From an uncultured Nitrosomonas sp. (lineage in GTDB: Bacteria; Pseudomonadota; Gammaproteobacteria; Burkholderiales; Nitrosomonadaceae): DNA of 64,000 nt. The notes beneath the pieces were generated by a model, which saw only the letters and a program-made list of their open reading frames with translations, was not told the origin of the DNA and ran no database searches. Where the stretch lies: the NCBI GenBank assembly GCA_902826115.1, contig CADEDO010000009.1, forward strand, positions 1-64,000, read 5' to 3'. Position numbers and translations under genes: made by a program. This document shows, in pieces, positions 17,332-26,091 of this stretch; position 1 is the first letter of the stretch; every line of letters begins with the position of its first letter.

Positions 17332-18081
17332 TCATTCACGACTATCTTTCAACTCAGCAAGAAAAAGCCGGATACGCTTGGCATTCACGCCCAGATCACT
17401 CTTCCCAACGCGCGAAACTGAGCGCACATCAATCCGTGTACGGCTGCCCACCCCCTGCACTCGAATGACAACATCATCCTTAAAACCCATGATGAGTGTA
17501 GTATCGGTTGCTTCAATTCTGCCTTCTTGAGGAGAAACCGCAATCACCTCCCAACCGCGTTCTTTTACCAAGGCAACCACTTGCTCAAATGCCTGATCGA
17601 ACGGATGATCAATCAATACCGGTGCCAGATCAGGATAGCCGATTTGCTGCAACTCAGCTAAATTCCCTGGCTCAAGGCGATCCAAAGGATTATGTGACGA
17701 TGTTCTCAGCTGCTTAATCGCCACAAATTCAGGTGGCTGAGCGAGATCAGTTGTAATGTCATGAATTCGCGGCACCCCGGCACCGGCCAGCATCGTGATG
17801 ACAACCGGCATCACCACCAGTAGCCCTAATATTGAACCTCTCAGTGTAGTAGCAATTTTTGACTCGTTAGTCTTGATTGCTTTCAATGTTCCTATCAAAC
17901 CCATCGCGATGGCCAATAAGCCGGCCAAGGTACTCGCCAACAATGCAAGTAAAGCGGGCTGAAAATCAATCATATTCAATCGATGACCCAATACCGCCAT
18001 CACTGCCACCATTACAGCACCTAGTGCAAGTTTGAAACTCCAGCGGGAGTAACCCAATGGTTTATTCATAGTGGATACCAT
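17332..18081 (-). CDS. DUF1499 family membrane protein
   Basis: This 249-residue protein has three hydrophobic helices in its first 110 residues. A soluble DUF1499 domain (about 140-245) follows, with EGRIEATDTTLIMGFKDDVV, in which the lipid-like beta sheet ends in SRTRIDVRSVSRVGKSDLG. The function of this widespread domain is unknown. A second in-frame ATG lies 12 bp downstream of the chosen start; neither has a clear ribosome binding site. The gene follows no obvious operon partner. Confidence 0.75.
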   Translation of the reverse strand: MVSTMNKPLGYSRWSFKLALGAVMVAVMAVLGHRLNMIDFQPALLALLASTLAGLLAIAMGLIGTLKAIKTNESKIATTLRGSILGLLVVMPVVITMLAGAGVPRIHDITTDLAQPPEFVAIKQLRTSSHNPLDRLEPGNLAELQQIGYPDLAPVLIDHPFDQAFEQVVALVKERGWEVIAVSPQEGRIEATDTTLIMGFKDDVVIRVQGVGSRTRIDVRSVSRVGKSDLGVNAKRIRLFLAELKDSRE

Positions 18082-18351
18082 TTAATTAACATCAAAAAAA
18101 TTAATCGAACGAGATGATCGTCTTTGTTAAATCTGCTTAAGCAGCGCTCAATATAGCCGATGCTCATGACAACCTGAAGATAAATTCATTATTGACTATT
18201 TTTTATTTTCACCGAAAAGAAACTGAATATTATTGGATTATCATGTAAGATATTTCTCACACACAATGCATTCGAAAAACTATTCAAGTTATCCAGTGAT
18301 CACCCGCGGCCTATTTTTTACCAATACTCGAACATTATCAGCAAGTATTCC

Positions 18352-20058
18352 ATGAAGCAGTTCTGTATTTTTATTTTTTTAATTTACATATTTATCTTCA
18401 ATAGCTTGCCTGCAAGCGCTGACACGATAGATGTCGCCAGAGAATATAAAAAAACCATCGGCCAGCACATGCAGGTTTATCGAAGTAAAGATGTGCAGTC
18501 GAGCATGAACGATGCCTTAAAAGCCCTCAGAAATGGCGATTTCTCAACCACTAATCCTTCAGTCATTAACTTTGGCATAGGCTCAAAACCGGTATGGCTT
18601 GCCCTACAGGTCAAGAATTCTGACAATAGCGCAATCCATCGGAATCTCCTGTTTGCAACTGCGTGGTTGGACAAAATTGATGTTTATTTTCTGCACAACA
18701 ACCGGTTAGCCAATAGTTATCATGTCGGTGACAGCTTAGTTTTTTCCGAACGCCCTCAAAACCACCGATTCTTCGTGACTGGTCATGACTTTGAATACGG
18801 CGAAACTACAGTATTGATTCGAGTGGAATCGGCAGATCCAATGGTTCTGCCGATTTATTTCATGAGCACAGAAAATATTGCTGCCAGAAACACATTACAA
18901 GGATATAGCTATGGATTTCTCTATGGCGTTATTCTAGCTCTCATTGCCTACAATCTGATGCTCTATATTGGCTTATGGCAAAGCCCTTATCTGCTTTACT
19001 CCATTTACTTGCTTTGTTTCTTAAGCATGAATATGGCTTACACTGGGCATGGATATCAATGGTTGTGGCCTGAATCGCCACAGTGGCAGCTATGGTCGAA
19101 TCCGATCCTAATCATGGCCTACTCGGTGAGCGGACTAGCATTCGCCTTGCAATTCTTGAGTATCAAAATATGTCTGCCGCGCATTTATCGCATTGTCATC
19201 ACAAGCTGCCTGTCATTTGTTGCATTACTACTACTTTGCATAATGACTAACAGTTCTGCAACTGCGCTATTTACCTCCTTCACATTTGTTTTCTTTTTCT
19301 CCAGCCTGATGATCATACTGGGAATTATTTCATTGCGTGCAGGCAACAAATTCGCGAAATATTTTCTTTTGGCATCCATTTCTGCCGTTTGTGGCGCAGC
19401 CATTACTACGGCTTCTGTATGGGGACTGATTCCCTTTAACGTATTCACTTACCGCGCTGTTGATATTGGCATGATGGCTGATGCCATCTTGCTTGCACTG
19501 GCAATCGCTGAGCGCTTCAAGATCAGCCAAAGCGAAAAACTGATAGCCGAAAAAATGGCTGGCATCGACTCTCTGACCAATCTTAATAACCGACGATCAT
19601 TTTATAAATTTGTTAAACCGATATGGGCATTGGGGTTACGTAGCAAGAGCCATACCTCAGCCATCATGATGGATATCGATAATTTTAAGTTGCTGAATGA
19701 CAACTATGGCCATGCGCTCGGTGATCGAGTACTGGTATGCCTGGCCGAAACTTTACAGAAAGAAGCACGAACCGGAGATATACTGGCACGTTGGGGAGGC
19801 GAAGAATTTCTTATTTTCTTACCAGAAACAAAATTAACCGATGCAGCCGCTATTGCAGACCGGTTACGCAAAAGAATTTCGACAATTCAGGTAATGACTG
19901 AGAATGACGAAAAACTTTCATTAACAGCAAGTTTTGGTGTTGCACATACTCACAATCCCAACGTATCACTGGATGAGTTAATTTGCTTGGCTGATCAACA
20001 ACTCTATATCGCAAAAAAACAAGGCAGGAATTGTGTTTGCTTCGATCAGAGCAATTGA
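18352..20058 (+). CDS. 7TMR-DISM membrane diguanylate cyclase
   Basis: This 568-residue protein has a signal peptide (cleavage near SASA/DTID) and a periplasmic 7TMR-DISM extracellular type 2 domain (about 30-165). Seven membrane helices (about 180-385) and a cytoplasmic GGDEF domain follow. The catalytic loop is GGEEF, with an RTGD inhibitory site five residues ahead. It should couple an extracellular ligand, perhaps a carbohydrate, to cyclic di-GMP synthesis. DSLTNLNNRRSF marks the start of the GGDEF domain. It is one of two GGDEF proteins in this window, and no EAL domain is present. Confidence 0.9.
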   Translation: MKQFCIFIFLIYIFIFNSLPASADTIDVAREYKKTIGQHMQVYRSKDVQSSMNDALKALRNGDFSTTNPSVINFGIGSKPVWLALQVKNSDNSAIHRNLLFATAWLDKIDVYFLHNNRLANSYHVGDSLVFSERPQNHRFFVTGHDFEYGETTVLIRVESADPMVLPIYFMSTENIAARNTLQGYSYGFLYGVILALIAYNLMLYIGLWQSPYLLYSIYLLCFLSMNMAYTGHGYQWLWPESPQWQLWSNPILIMAYSVSGLAFALQFLSIKICLPRIYRIVITSCLSFVALLLLCIMTNSSATALFTSFTFVFFFSSLMIILGIISLRAGNKFAKYFLLASISAVCGAAITTASVWGLIPFNVFTYRAVDIGMMADAILLALAIAERFKISQSEKLIAEKMAGIDSLTNLNNRRSFYKFVKPIWALGLRSKSHTSAIMMDIDNFKLLNDNYGHALGDRVLVCLAETLQKEARTGDILARWGGEEFLIFLPETKLTDAAAIADRLRKRISTIQVMTENDEKLSLTASFGVAHTHNPNVSLDELICLADQQLYIAKKQGRNCVCFDQSN

Positions 20059-20089
20059 TTTCTCTCAACCAATCCCTCGGTACATCCGA

Positions 20090-20115
20090 GAGAGAAAAAA
20101 CATATTTTTTCTCTC
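20090..20115. terminator. perfect hairpin between convergent genes
   Basis: An 11-bp perfect inverted repeat (20090-20100 with 20105-20115) has a CATA loop. One arm is GAGAGAAAAAA and the other TTTTTTCTCTC. It sits between the convergent ends of the membrane diguanylate cyclase and the 67-residue protein, so it can serve both as a terminator. A second small stem, CTCGG/CCGAG, lies immediately to its left. Confidence 0.65.
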
Positions 20116-20150
20116 CATTGAAGTGATCGTTTATGCAAATTCACTGGATA

Positions 20151-20354
20151 TTAGCGCAATCCCAGAAATTCCAGCGTGTTCTCAAAATCTCCATCATTGT
20201 CAAAATCATCGCTGGCAAACTCCAGTTCATCAATCAGCTTGACAATCCGGCTATCTGGAATCATGCCATCCGCCAATACGCCCTCATCATCAATATCAAC
20301 ATCAATAGGATTGATAACATCCGCATTATCAACAGAAAGTTCCTTCATTATCAT
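20151..20354 (-). CDS. small acidic protein of unknown function with a DxDxDG loop
   Basis: I do not recognise this 67-residue protein. It has 20 Asp/Glu against four Lys/Arg and no signal or membrane segment. The C-terminal DDFDNDGDFENTLEF (49-63) resembles the first part of an EF-hand or dockerin loop, with acidic residues at loop positions 1, 3 and 5 and Gly at 6, but position 12 is Leu, so calcium binding is only a possibility. A strong GGAGG lies six bases before the ATG, which is the main argument that the gene is real. It is monocistronic and converges with the membrane diguanylate cyclase gene. Confidence 0.7.
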   Translation of the reverse strand: MIMKELSVDNADVINPIDVDIDDEGVLADGMIPDSRIVKLIDELEFASDDFDNDGDFENTLEFLGLR

Positions 20355-20777
20355 GGTAAACCTCCTCGCGACTTTTGATGAATACGGTACTAGTAAAACA
20401 CATCACCTAGCAACATAAATCAACGATTACCATCATTTTTCCCTAGCAATTCAAAGATTCCTAGCAGCCTTAACTATATTGAACCAGAAAACCCACTATT
20501 TCCCTACACTGAGTGTTTCTCGATCTCTTCGAGAATAAACGCGAGAACAGATTGCTAGTTATTGAATAAAAATGTAGAATATTAAGTTAAGTTATTTTGA
20601 CTTTACGTTGATTTGACTTTTCTGGTTTCATCGTTCCTGGCCTCTCTTCAATTTTTCATGCTTTTCCGGAAAATGTGCAGCAATCTTGGTTAGCGGCGAT
20701 GCTTTATTTAATGCGCTAGCAGGATTAGGCAATTTTTGCCTGTGTGCGCCTCATTTTCATTTTTTAGGAAAAACACC
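20355..20777. other. long leader/promoter region of the DEAD-box helicase gene
   Basis: About 420 bp separate the divergent small gene and the helicase start. The region is AT-rich and holds short hairpins: TTCTCGA/TCGAGAA (20517-20535) and AGGCAA/TTGCCT (20727-20741). A repeated TTGACTTT lies near 20600-20625. A long structured leader would fit a cold-regulated helicase, but no box can be identified with certainty. Confidence 0.35.
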
Positions 20778-22145
20778 GTGTCTTTTGAAGATCTCAAATT
20801 AAATCCCGCCATTATTAAAGCCATTCTGGATGCAGGGTATACAACCCCTACCCCAATTCAGAAACAGGCCATACCTGAATTGTTATCAGGTCACGATATC
20901 ATGGCATCAGCGCAAACTGGAACAGGGAAAACGGCAGCATTCATGTTGCCGGCACTCCATCTCTTGGCTTCCCCCTCCAAAACACAGGGCCGTGGGCCAC
21001 GTGTTTTAGTGTTGACGCCCACACGCGAACTTGCTCTGCAAGTATCCGAAGCTGCCAAAAAATATGGAAAATACCTTCCTCGCACAAAAGTAATCAGCAT
21101 TCTAGGCGGCATGCCTTATCCATTACAGAATAAACTGCTGTCACAGCCAGTGGATATCCTAGTGGCTACCCCAGGGCGGTTAATTGATCACATCCAACGT
21201 GGCCGGATTGATTTCAAACGATTGGAAATGCTTGTGCTGGATGAAGCCGATCGCATGTTGGATATGGGTTTTATCGATGATGTGGAAATGATCGCTGCCG
21301 CCACACCAGCCACTCGTCAAACGCTATTGTTCTCTGCTACGCTGGATGGGGCTATCGATAAAGTTGCCGCTAAACTTTTAAAATCCCCCAAACGCATTCA
21401 GGTGGCCTCGCAAAAAGCCAGGCTCGATAATATTGAGCAGCGACTACATTATGTCGACGATATGTCACATAAGAACCGATTACTCAACCACGTATTACGT
21501 GACGAGGCTCTCAAACAAGCCATCGTTTTCACTGCCACCAAGCGCGATGCTGATACTTTAGCCGATAATTTGTACTCACAAGGTTACGCAGCGGCTGCAT
21601 TACATGGCGACATGAATCAACGCGAACGCACCCGCACACTTACCAAATTGCGTAGCGGTGGTTTGCGTGTCCTGGTAGCAACTGATGTTGCTGCCAGAGG
21701 CATTGATATTGCGGACATAACACACGTAATTAATTTTGATTTACCCAAGTTTGCCGAAGATTATGTGCATCGCATTGGCCGCACAGGCCGGGCAGGCGCA
21801 ACAGGTGTGGCCGTTTCTTTTGCATCTAACAGAGATAGCGCTCATCTCATGAAAATTGAACGTTATACAGGACAGCGAATTGCGTCGCATATTATTCCAG
21901 GCTTAGAACCACGCATCAAACCACGCGTTCAGGATGGCGGCTTTAGAGGTACACCTAGTGTCACTCAAAAACGTAAACGCTCTCCGTTAGCTAATGGCAG
22001 TCGTCACGATTTCAGCACGGCCAGTGATACTGCCGGCAATAAAAATGGCCATCGTGGCCGTTCATTTAGTCACGACAATCGCACCAGTTCTTTCAGAAAT
22101 GGCAATAGTTCCAGTCCAGGCAATCATTTTGCCAGAACAAAGTAA
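20778..22145 (+). CDS. RhlE-like DEAD-box ATP-dependent RNA helicase
   Basis: This 455-residue cytoplasmic helicase remodels RNA, typically in ribosome assembly, decay or cold adaptation. The motif series is complete: Q motif (PTPIQKQAIP), AQTGTGKT, PTRELA, DEAD (DEADRMLDMGF), SAT, and the C-terminal HRIGRTGRAG. A basic, Gly/Asn/Arg-rich tail of about 75 residues follows and probably binds RNA. The frame extends upstream to a TTG, but GTG 20778 is preferred because AGGA precedes it and the protein then starts with the usual SFEDLKL. Confidence 0.94.
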   Translation: MSFEDLKLNPAIIKAILDAGYTTPTPIQKQAIPELLSGHDIMASAQTGTGKTAAFMLPALHLLASPSKTQGRGPRVLVLTPTRELALQVSEAAKKYGKYLPRTKVISILGGMPYPLQNKLLSQPVDILVATPGRLIDHIQRGRIDFKRLEMLVLDEADRMLDMGFIDDVEMIAAATPATRQTLLFSATLDGAIDKVAAKLLKSPKRIQVASQKARLDNIEQRLHYVDDMSHKNRLLNHVLRDEALKQAIVFTATKRDADTLADNLYSQGYAAAALHGDMNQRERTRTLTKLRSGGLRVLVATDVAARGIDIADITHVINFDLPKFAEDYVHRIGRTGRAGATGVAVSFASNRDSAHLMKIERYTGQRIASHIIPGLEPRIKPRVQDGGFRGTPSVTQKRKRSPLANGSRHDFSTASDTAGNKNGHRGRSFSHDNRTSSFRNGNSSSPGNHFARTK

Positions 22146-22160
22146 TTTTTGTTAGCATCG

Positions 22161-22189
22161 TGCCCTGTTCCGAGTCTCGGAGCTGGGCA
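22161..22189 (+). terminator. hairpin downstream of the helicase gene
   Basis: The outer stem TGCCC/GGGCA and inner stem TCCGA/TCGGA form a compact hairpin just after the helicase stop. It lacks a clear U-run, so terminator function is uncertain. Confidence 0.35.
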
Positions 22190-22234
22190 TATCAGTTCCC
22201 ACAAAAACCCTTATTTTCTTCTTTAGTCATAGAA

Positions 22235-23023
22235 TTAAATACTTTCTGGCAGAAATGCTCTTATTTGCAACATGCGGACAATCCGGTAAACCGCGAAGGC
22301 AGCCAGCAAGTGCTTAATGGTATGTCCACTGATCAACTGGCTTGTGAAGTGATAAATTTGCATATCTAGCATCTCTGCCAGCTTAGCCACCGCATACAAC
22401 CCAATTACCTGATAAATATAGTTCGCATGCGTATAGCGTGATTGACAAAATCCGCTCAGTAACACGATCAGCAGAATCGAATAAAATTGTGTCACAATAT
22501 AAAAATTAAGATTCCCTGCACCGGCTTGCTCAGTCCAATACCAATGCAGCACACTCCATATGCCTAATGCGGTAAGCATAGGCAGCAACCACAACCCTAA
22601 TACAGCGCCGACACGTTCAGCCAGGGTCGCCGCAAGCAAAGCAGTCACGCCGATGGCGATAGGCAGTCGATCCCACAACAGATAATCATTATCCGGCACC
22701 CAATGATAAAAAATTGAACCGAATGCTGACGCAATCACGCTGAAAAATAAAACCCAGTATGGTGAGAACTCAGCCTTGCTGCGAAATGCTGTTTGCGCAG
22801 GTGAATGATAAGCGCGCAAAAGAAACAGCCATCCAGCAGCACCGCTCAATAGAAATGCCAGATTTGAAACGACATTATAAAAATTAGGAATATTGAGAAA
22901 ATTTCTCTGATCGGCAAACTGATGATATTCAATGGGCTGAGCAATGGGCGGAAGCATCGCAGCCGCTCCCACGACAATTATCGATAATCCACTTAGCATC
23001 CAAAGAATTCGATGCATTTTCAA
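22235..23023 (-). CDS. CREST-superfamily membrane hydrolase (ceramidase-like)
   Basis: This 262-residue protein has about seven membrane helices and matches the CREST superfamily (alkaline ceramidase, PAQR and related metal-dependent hydrolases). The scattered signature is visible: FYNVVSNLAF after the first helix, the GSIFYHW Ser/His pair with a nearby Asp in LLWDRLP, and the C-terminal HTIKH, where two His spaced by three residues would bind zinc. A lipid amide is the likely class of substrate, but that is inference. It lies 42 bp behind radA on the same strand and may be the last gene of that run. Confidence 0.78.
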   Translation of the reverse strand: MKMHRILWMLSGLSIIVVGAAAMLPPIAQPIEYHQFADQRNFLNIPNFYNVVSNLAFLLSGAAGWLFLLRAYHSPAQTAFRSKAEFSPYWVLFFSVIASAFGSIFYHWVPDNDYLLWDRLPIAIGVTALLAATLAERVGAVLGLWLLPMLTALGIWSVLHWYWTEQAGAGNLNFYIVTQFYSILLIVLLSGFCQSRYTHANYIYQVIGLYAVAKLAEMLDMQIYHFTSQLISGHTIKHLLAAFAVYRIVRMLQIRAFLPESI

Positions 23024-23064
23024 TCCTATGAGTCATGCAAAAATTTTCAGGGCTGTAGCAATGA

Positions 23065-24414
23065 TCAATACATTTGAGCAACCGCATCTCGGATTCTTCC
23101 AACTGCAATAATCTGAAACCCAGGAATCGATTGCTTGGGTTTATTAGCTAACGGAATGATTGCTTGTTTAAAACCAAGCTTCGCAGCTTCCTTCAATCTC
23201 TCTTGCCCGCGCTGCACTGGACGCACTTCGCCCGCCAATCCGATTTCACCAATGACAATCATTTTCTCGGCCAATGGTTTGTTTTTGAGTGAGGAAACAA
23301 TCGCCAGCATGACGGCAAGATCTGCACCCGGCTCAGTAATTTTCACACCGCCAACCGCATTGACAAAAACATCTTGGTCATAACAGGGAATACCCGCATG
23401 GCGGTGCAATACGGCCAGTAACATAGCGAGTCTATTTTGTTCCAGTCCCACGCATAATCGCCGCGGATTCGGCGAGCGAGCCTCGTCAACCAAGGCCTGT
23501 ATTTCCACCAGTAACGGGCGTGTCCCCTCTTGCGTAACCATGACGCAAGTTCCCGGAACTTGTTCATCATGGTGGGAAAGAAATAATGCGGATGGATTTC
23601 TCACCTCGCGCAGCCCCTTCTCGCTCATGGCAAATACACCCAGTTCATTCACCGCGCCAAAACGATTCTTGAATGCGCGGATCATACGAAAGCTGGAATG
23701 CATATCACCTTCGAAATACAACACCGTATCCACCATATGCTCCAAAACCCGCGGACCGGCCAGCGCACCTTCCTTGGTCACATGCCCCACCAGAATAATA
23801 CAAATACCGCTGGCCTTCGCTAACCGCGTGAGCTGTGCTGCGCACTCTCGCACTTGAGCTACCGAACCCGGCGCTGATTGCAAAACTTCGGAATAGATCG
23901 TCTGAATGGAATCAATCACCGCTACCGTTGGTTTATGCTCAGCCAGGACAGATTGAATTTTCTCCAACTGAATTTCGGCCAATAAATGAACAGCCTGCAC
24001 ATCCAAAGCCAAACGCCTGGCACGTAATGCAACTTGCTGCGCCGATTCTTCACCACTCACATAGAGTACTGAATGTTGCATCGACATATGAGAAAGTGCT
24101 TGCAGTAATAAAGTCGATTTGCCAATACCCGGGTCACCGCCCAGCAACACAACACCACCGTGCACCAAACCGCCCCCCAGAACTCGGTCAAGCTCTTCCA
24201 ACCCAGTTGGGTAGCGCGGTTCTTCACGCGCCTCAATGTCACTTAAGTTTTGTACCTGGTCGATTTCTGATACCGGACTAAAGCGCGAGACAGATTTCTC
24301 TGCGATGGTTTCTATCAATGAATTCCACGCCTGGCAATGCGGGCACTGCCCTTGCCACTTCAAGATCTGCCCGCCACATTCGGTGCAGGCATAAATTGTT
24401 TTTTGTTTAGCCAT
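23065..24414 (-). CDS. radA: DNA repair protein RadA (Sms)
   Basis: RadA is a RecA-like ATPase that promotes branch migration during recombinational repair. The protein shows the N-terminal C4 zinc finger (CTECGG and CPHC), the Walker A motif GGDPGIGKST, the RadA-specific KNRFG motif, and a Lon-protease-like C-terminal domain lacking protease function. The frame opens at GTG 24420, but ATG 24414 gives the usual MAKQKTIYACTECG start. It lies only 8 bp after the rmlC stop, so it is probably co-transcribed with the sugar genes. Confidence 0.97.
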   Translation of the reverse strand: MAKQKTIYACTECGGQILKWQGQCPHCQAWNSLIETIAEKSVSRFSPVSEIDQVQNLSDIEAREEPRYPTGLEELDRVLGGGLVHGGVVLLGGDPGIGKSTLLLQALSHMSMQHSVLYVSGEESAQQVALRARRLALDVQAVHLLAEIQLEKIQSVLAEHKPTVAVIDSIQTIYSEVLQSAPGSVAQVRECAAQLTRLAKASGICIILVGHVTKEGALAGPRVLEHMVDTVLYFEGDMHSSFRMIRAFKNRFGAVNELGVFAMSEKGLREVRNPSALFLSHHDEQVPGTCVMVTQEGTRPLLVEIQALVDEARSPNPRRLCVGLEQNRLAMLLAVLHRHAGIPCYDQDVFVNAVGGVKITEPGADLAVMLAIVSSLKNKPLAEKMIVIGEIGLAGEVRPVQRGQERLKEAAKLGFKQAIIPLANKPKQSIPGFQIIAVGRIRDAVAQMY

Positions 24415-24422
24415 CAACACTG

Positions 24423-24971
24423 CTAATCATAAACTTCGGCGCTAGCAAATGTTGCTCCACGCGCATCCTTGTCGGATAAAATCGGATTGCCGCCGGCCAG
24501 CAACCAGTCAATCTTCAAAGTGTCATCGTTCCAGACAATGCAGCGCTCATGCTCGGGCGCCCAGTAATCAGTCGTATTGTATAAAAACTCGGCATGTTCG
24601 GAGAGCACCAAGAATCCATGCGCAAAACCTGCTGGAATCCATAACTGTTTCTTATTCTCCGCACTGAGTCTCTCTCCCACCCACTGCCCGAAAGTGGGCG
24701 ATGAGCGGCGAATATCCACTGCCACATCCAATACCTCCCCCACTATCACACGCACCAATTTTCCTTGTGGTTGCTTGATTTGATAATGCAAACCACGCAA
24801 AACATGCTGCATAGAGCGCGAATGATTACTTTGTACAAAATTTACGGATTTACCAATGGTAGACTCGAATACCCGCTGATTAAAGCTTTCGAAGAAAAAA
24901 CCACGCGCATCAGCAAATATACGTGGTTCAAATAGAACAACTTCTGGAATAGCCAGTGGAGTGGAATTCAT
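24423..24971 (-). CDS. rmlC: dTDP-4-dehydrorhamnose 3,5-epimerase
   Basis: RmlC is the third enzyme of dTDP-L-rhamnose synthesis and epimerises the 4-keto sugar at C3 and C5. This protein of about 182 residues is a cupin with the standard signatures: ARGFFFESFNQ, HVLRGLHYQ (catalytic His), LWIPAGFAHGF and DRRSS-like VDIRRSSPTFG. A TTG start three codons upstream is possible; ATG 24971 is chosen, with AGAGG upstream. It follows rmlA by 34 bp. rmlB and rmlD are not in the window. Confidence 0.95.
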   Translation of the reverse strand: MNSTPLAIPEVVLFEPRIFADARGFFFESFNQRVFESTIGKSVNFVQSNHSRSMQHVLRGLHYQIKQPQGKLVRVIVGEVLDVAVDIRRSSPTFGQWVGERLSAENKKQLWIPAGFAHGFLVLSEHAEFLYNTTDYWAPEHERCIVWNDDTLKIDWLLAGGNPILSDKDARGATFASAEVYD

Positions 24972-25004
24972 CGCAGACAAAACCTCTTTTAGTTGGAGTT
25001 TCGA

Positions 25005-25937
25005 TCAAAACTCACGCTTTAAAACTTGCAATAAGTACTGTCCGTAACCATTGTTCGCTAACGGCGCAGCAAGTCTCTCCAATTGCAATGCATCGATCCA
25101 TCCTAACCTGTAGGCGATTTCTTCCGGGCAAGCGATCTTCAATCCTTGTCGATGCTCAATCGTAGCCACAAACTGACTGGCGTCCAATAAAGATTCATGA
25201 GTTCCGGTATCCAACCATGCATAGCCGCGCCCCATGATTTCGACATTCAACGTTGATTGTTCCAAATAGAGCCGATTCAGGTCGGTAATTTCCAATTCAT
25301 TTCGTACTGATGGCTTAAGGCTTTTTGCATAATCAACCACATGCTGATCATAAAAATATAAACCGGTCACAGCATAGTGGGATTTCGGTTGTTTGGGCTT
25401 TTCTTCCAGATTAATCACGTAGCCTTGAGCATCAAATTCAACCACACCGTAACGCTCCGGATCATGCACATGGTAGGCAAAAACACTGGCCCCTTGCTTA
25501 CGCTGCATCGCGTTGCTCAGCAAATGATGAAAATCATGCCCATGAAAAATGTTATCGCCTAAAACCAGTGCTGAACAATCGCCACCGATAAATGATTCAC
25601 CAATGATAAAGGCTTGCGCAAGGCCATCAGGAGAGGGTTGCTCGGCATACGATATGTTCAATCCCCATTGTTGGCCATTGCCTAACAGCTCTTGATAGCT
25701 TCCGACATCGCGAGGTGTCGAGATGATCAGAATTTCCTGAATACCCGCCAACATCAACGTACTAAGCGGGTAATAAATCATAGGTTTATCGAACACCGGC
25801 AATAGTTGTTTGGAAACCGCTTTTGTCACCGGGTACAACCGTGTACCCGCCCCACCCGCCAGAACAATGCCTTTTCTGCGCGGGATAGTAGATGTTGAAG
25901 CGTCACTTGCGTTATAAAAAGTTTTTGATGTCGTCAT
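25005..25937 (-). CDS. rmlA: glucose-1-phosphate thymidylyltransferase
   Basis: RmlA joins dTTP and glucose-1-phosphate to give dTDP-glucose, the first step to dTDP-rhamnose. The nucleotide-binding signature [16 protein letters not shown] and the [17 protein letters not shown] motif are complete, and LGDNIFHG and [20 protein letters not shown] follow as usual. The frame extends upstream to a TTG, but ATG 25937 is the better start and leaves a 20-residue Ser/Thr-rich leader before the domain. It heads an apparent rmlA-rmlC-radA-CREST run on the minus strand. Confidence 0.95.
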   Translation of the reverse strand: MTTSKTFYNASDASTSTIPRRKGIVLAGGAGTRLYPVTKAVSKQLLPVFDKPMIYYPLSTLMLAGIQEILIISTPRDVGSYQELLGNGQQWGLNISYAEQPSPDGLAQAFIIGESFIGGDCSALVLGDNIFHGHDFHHLLSNAMQRKQGASVFAYHVHDPERYGVVEFDAQGYVINLEEKPKQPKSHYAVTGLYFYDQHVVDYAKSLKPSVRNELEITDLNRLYLEQSTLNVEIMGRGYAWLDTGTHESLLDASQFVATIEHRQGLKIACPEEIAYRLGWIDALQLERLAAPLANNGYGQYLLQVLKREF

Positions 25938-26091
25938 AAATAAAATCCAGATGCTCAAAAGATCATTAAACTAACGAACTTTCACCTGGATCAATGCTAA
26001 AAGAAGATGAGTAATTGTACTATAGATGTCTCACATTCCAGATAATTGCACGATGCAATAACTACCGAATGTTCATGTAAAATGGCTGATT

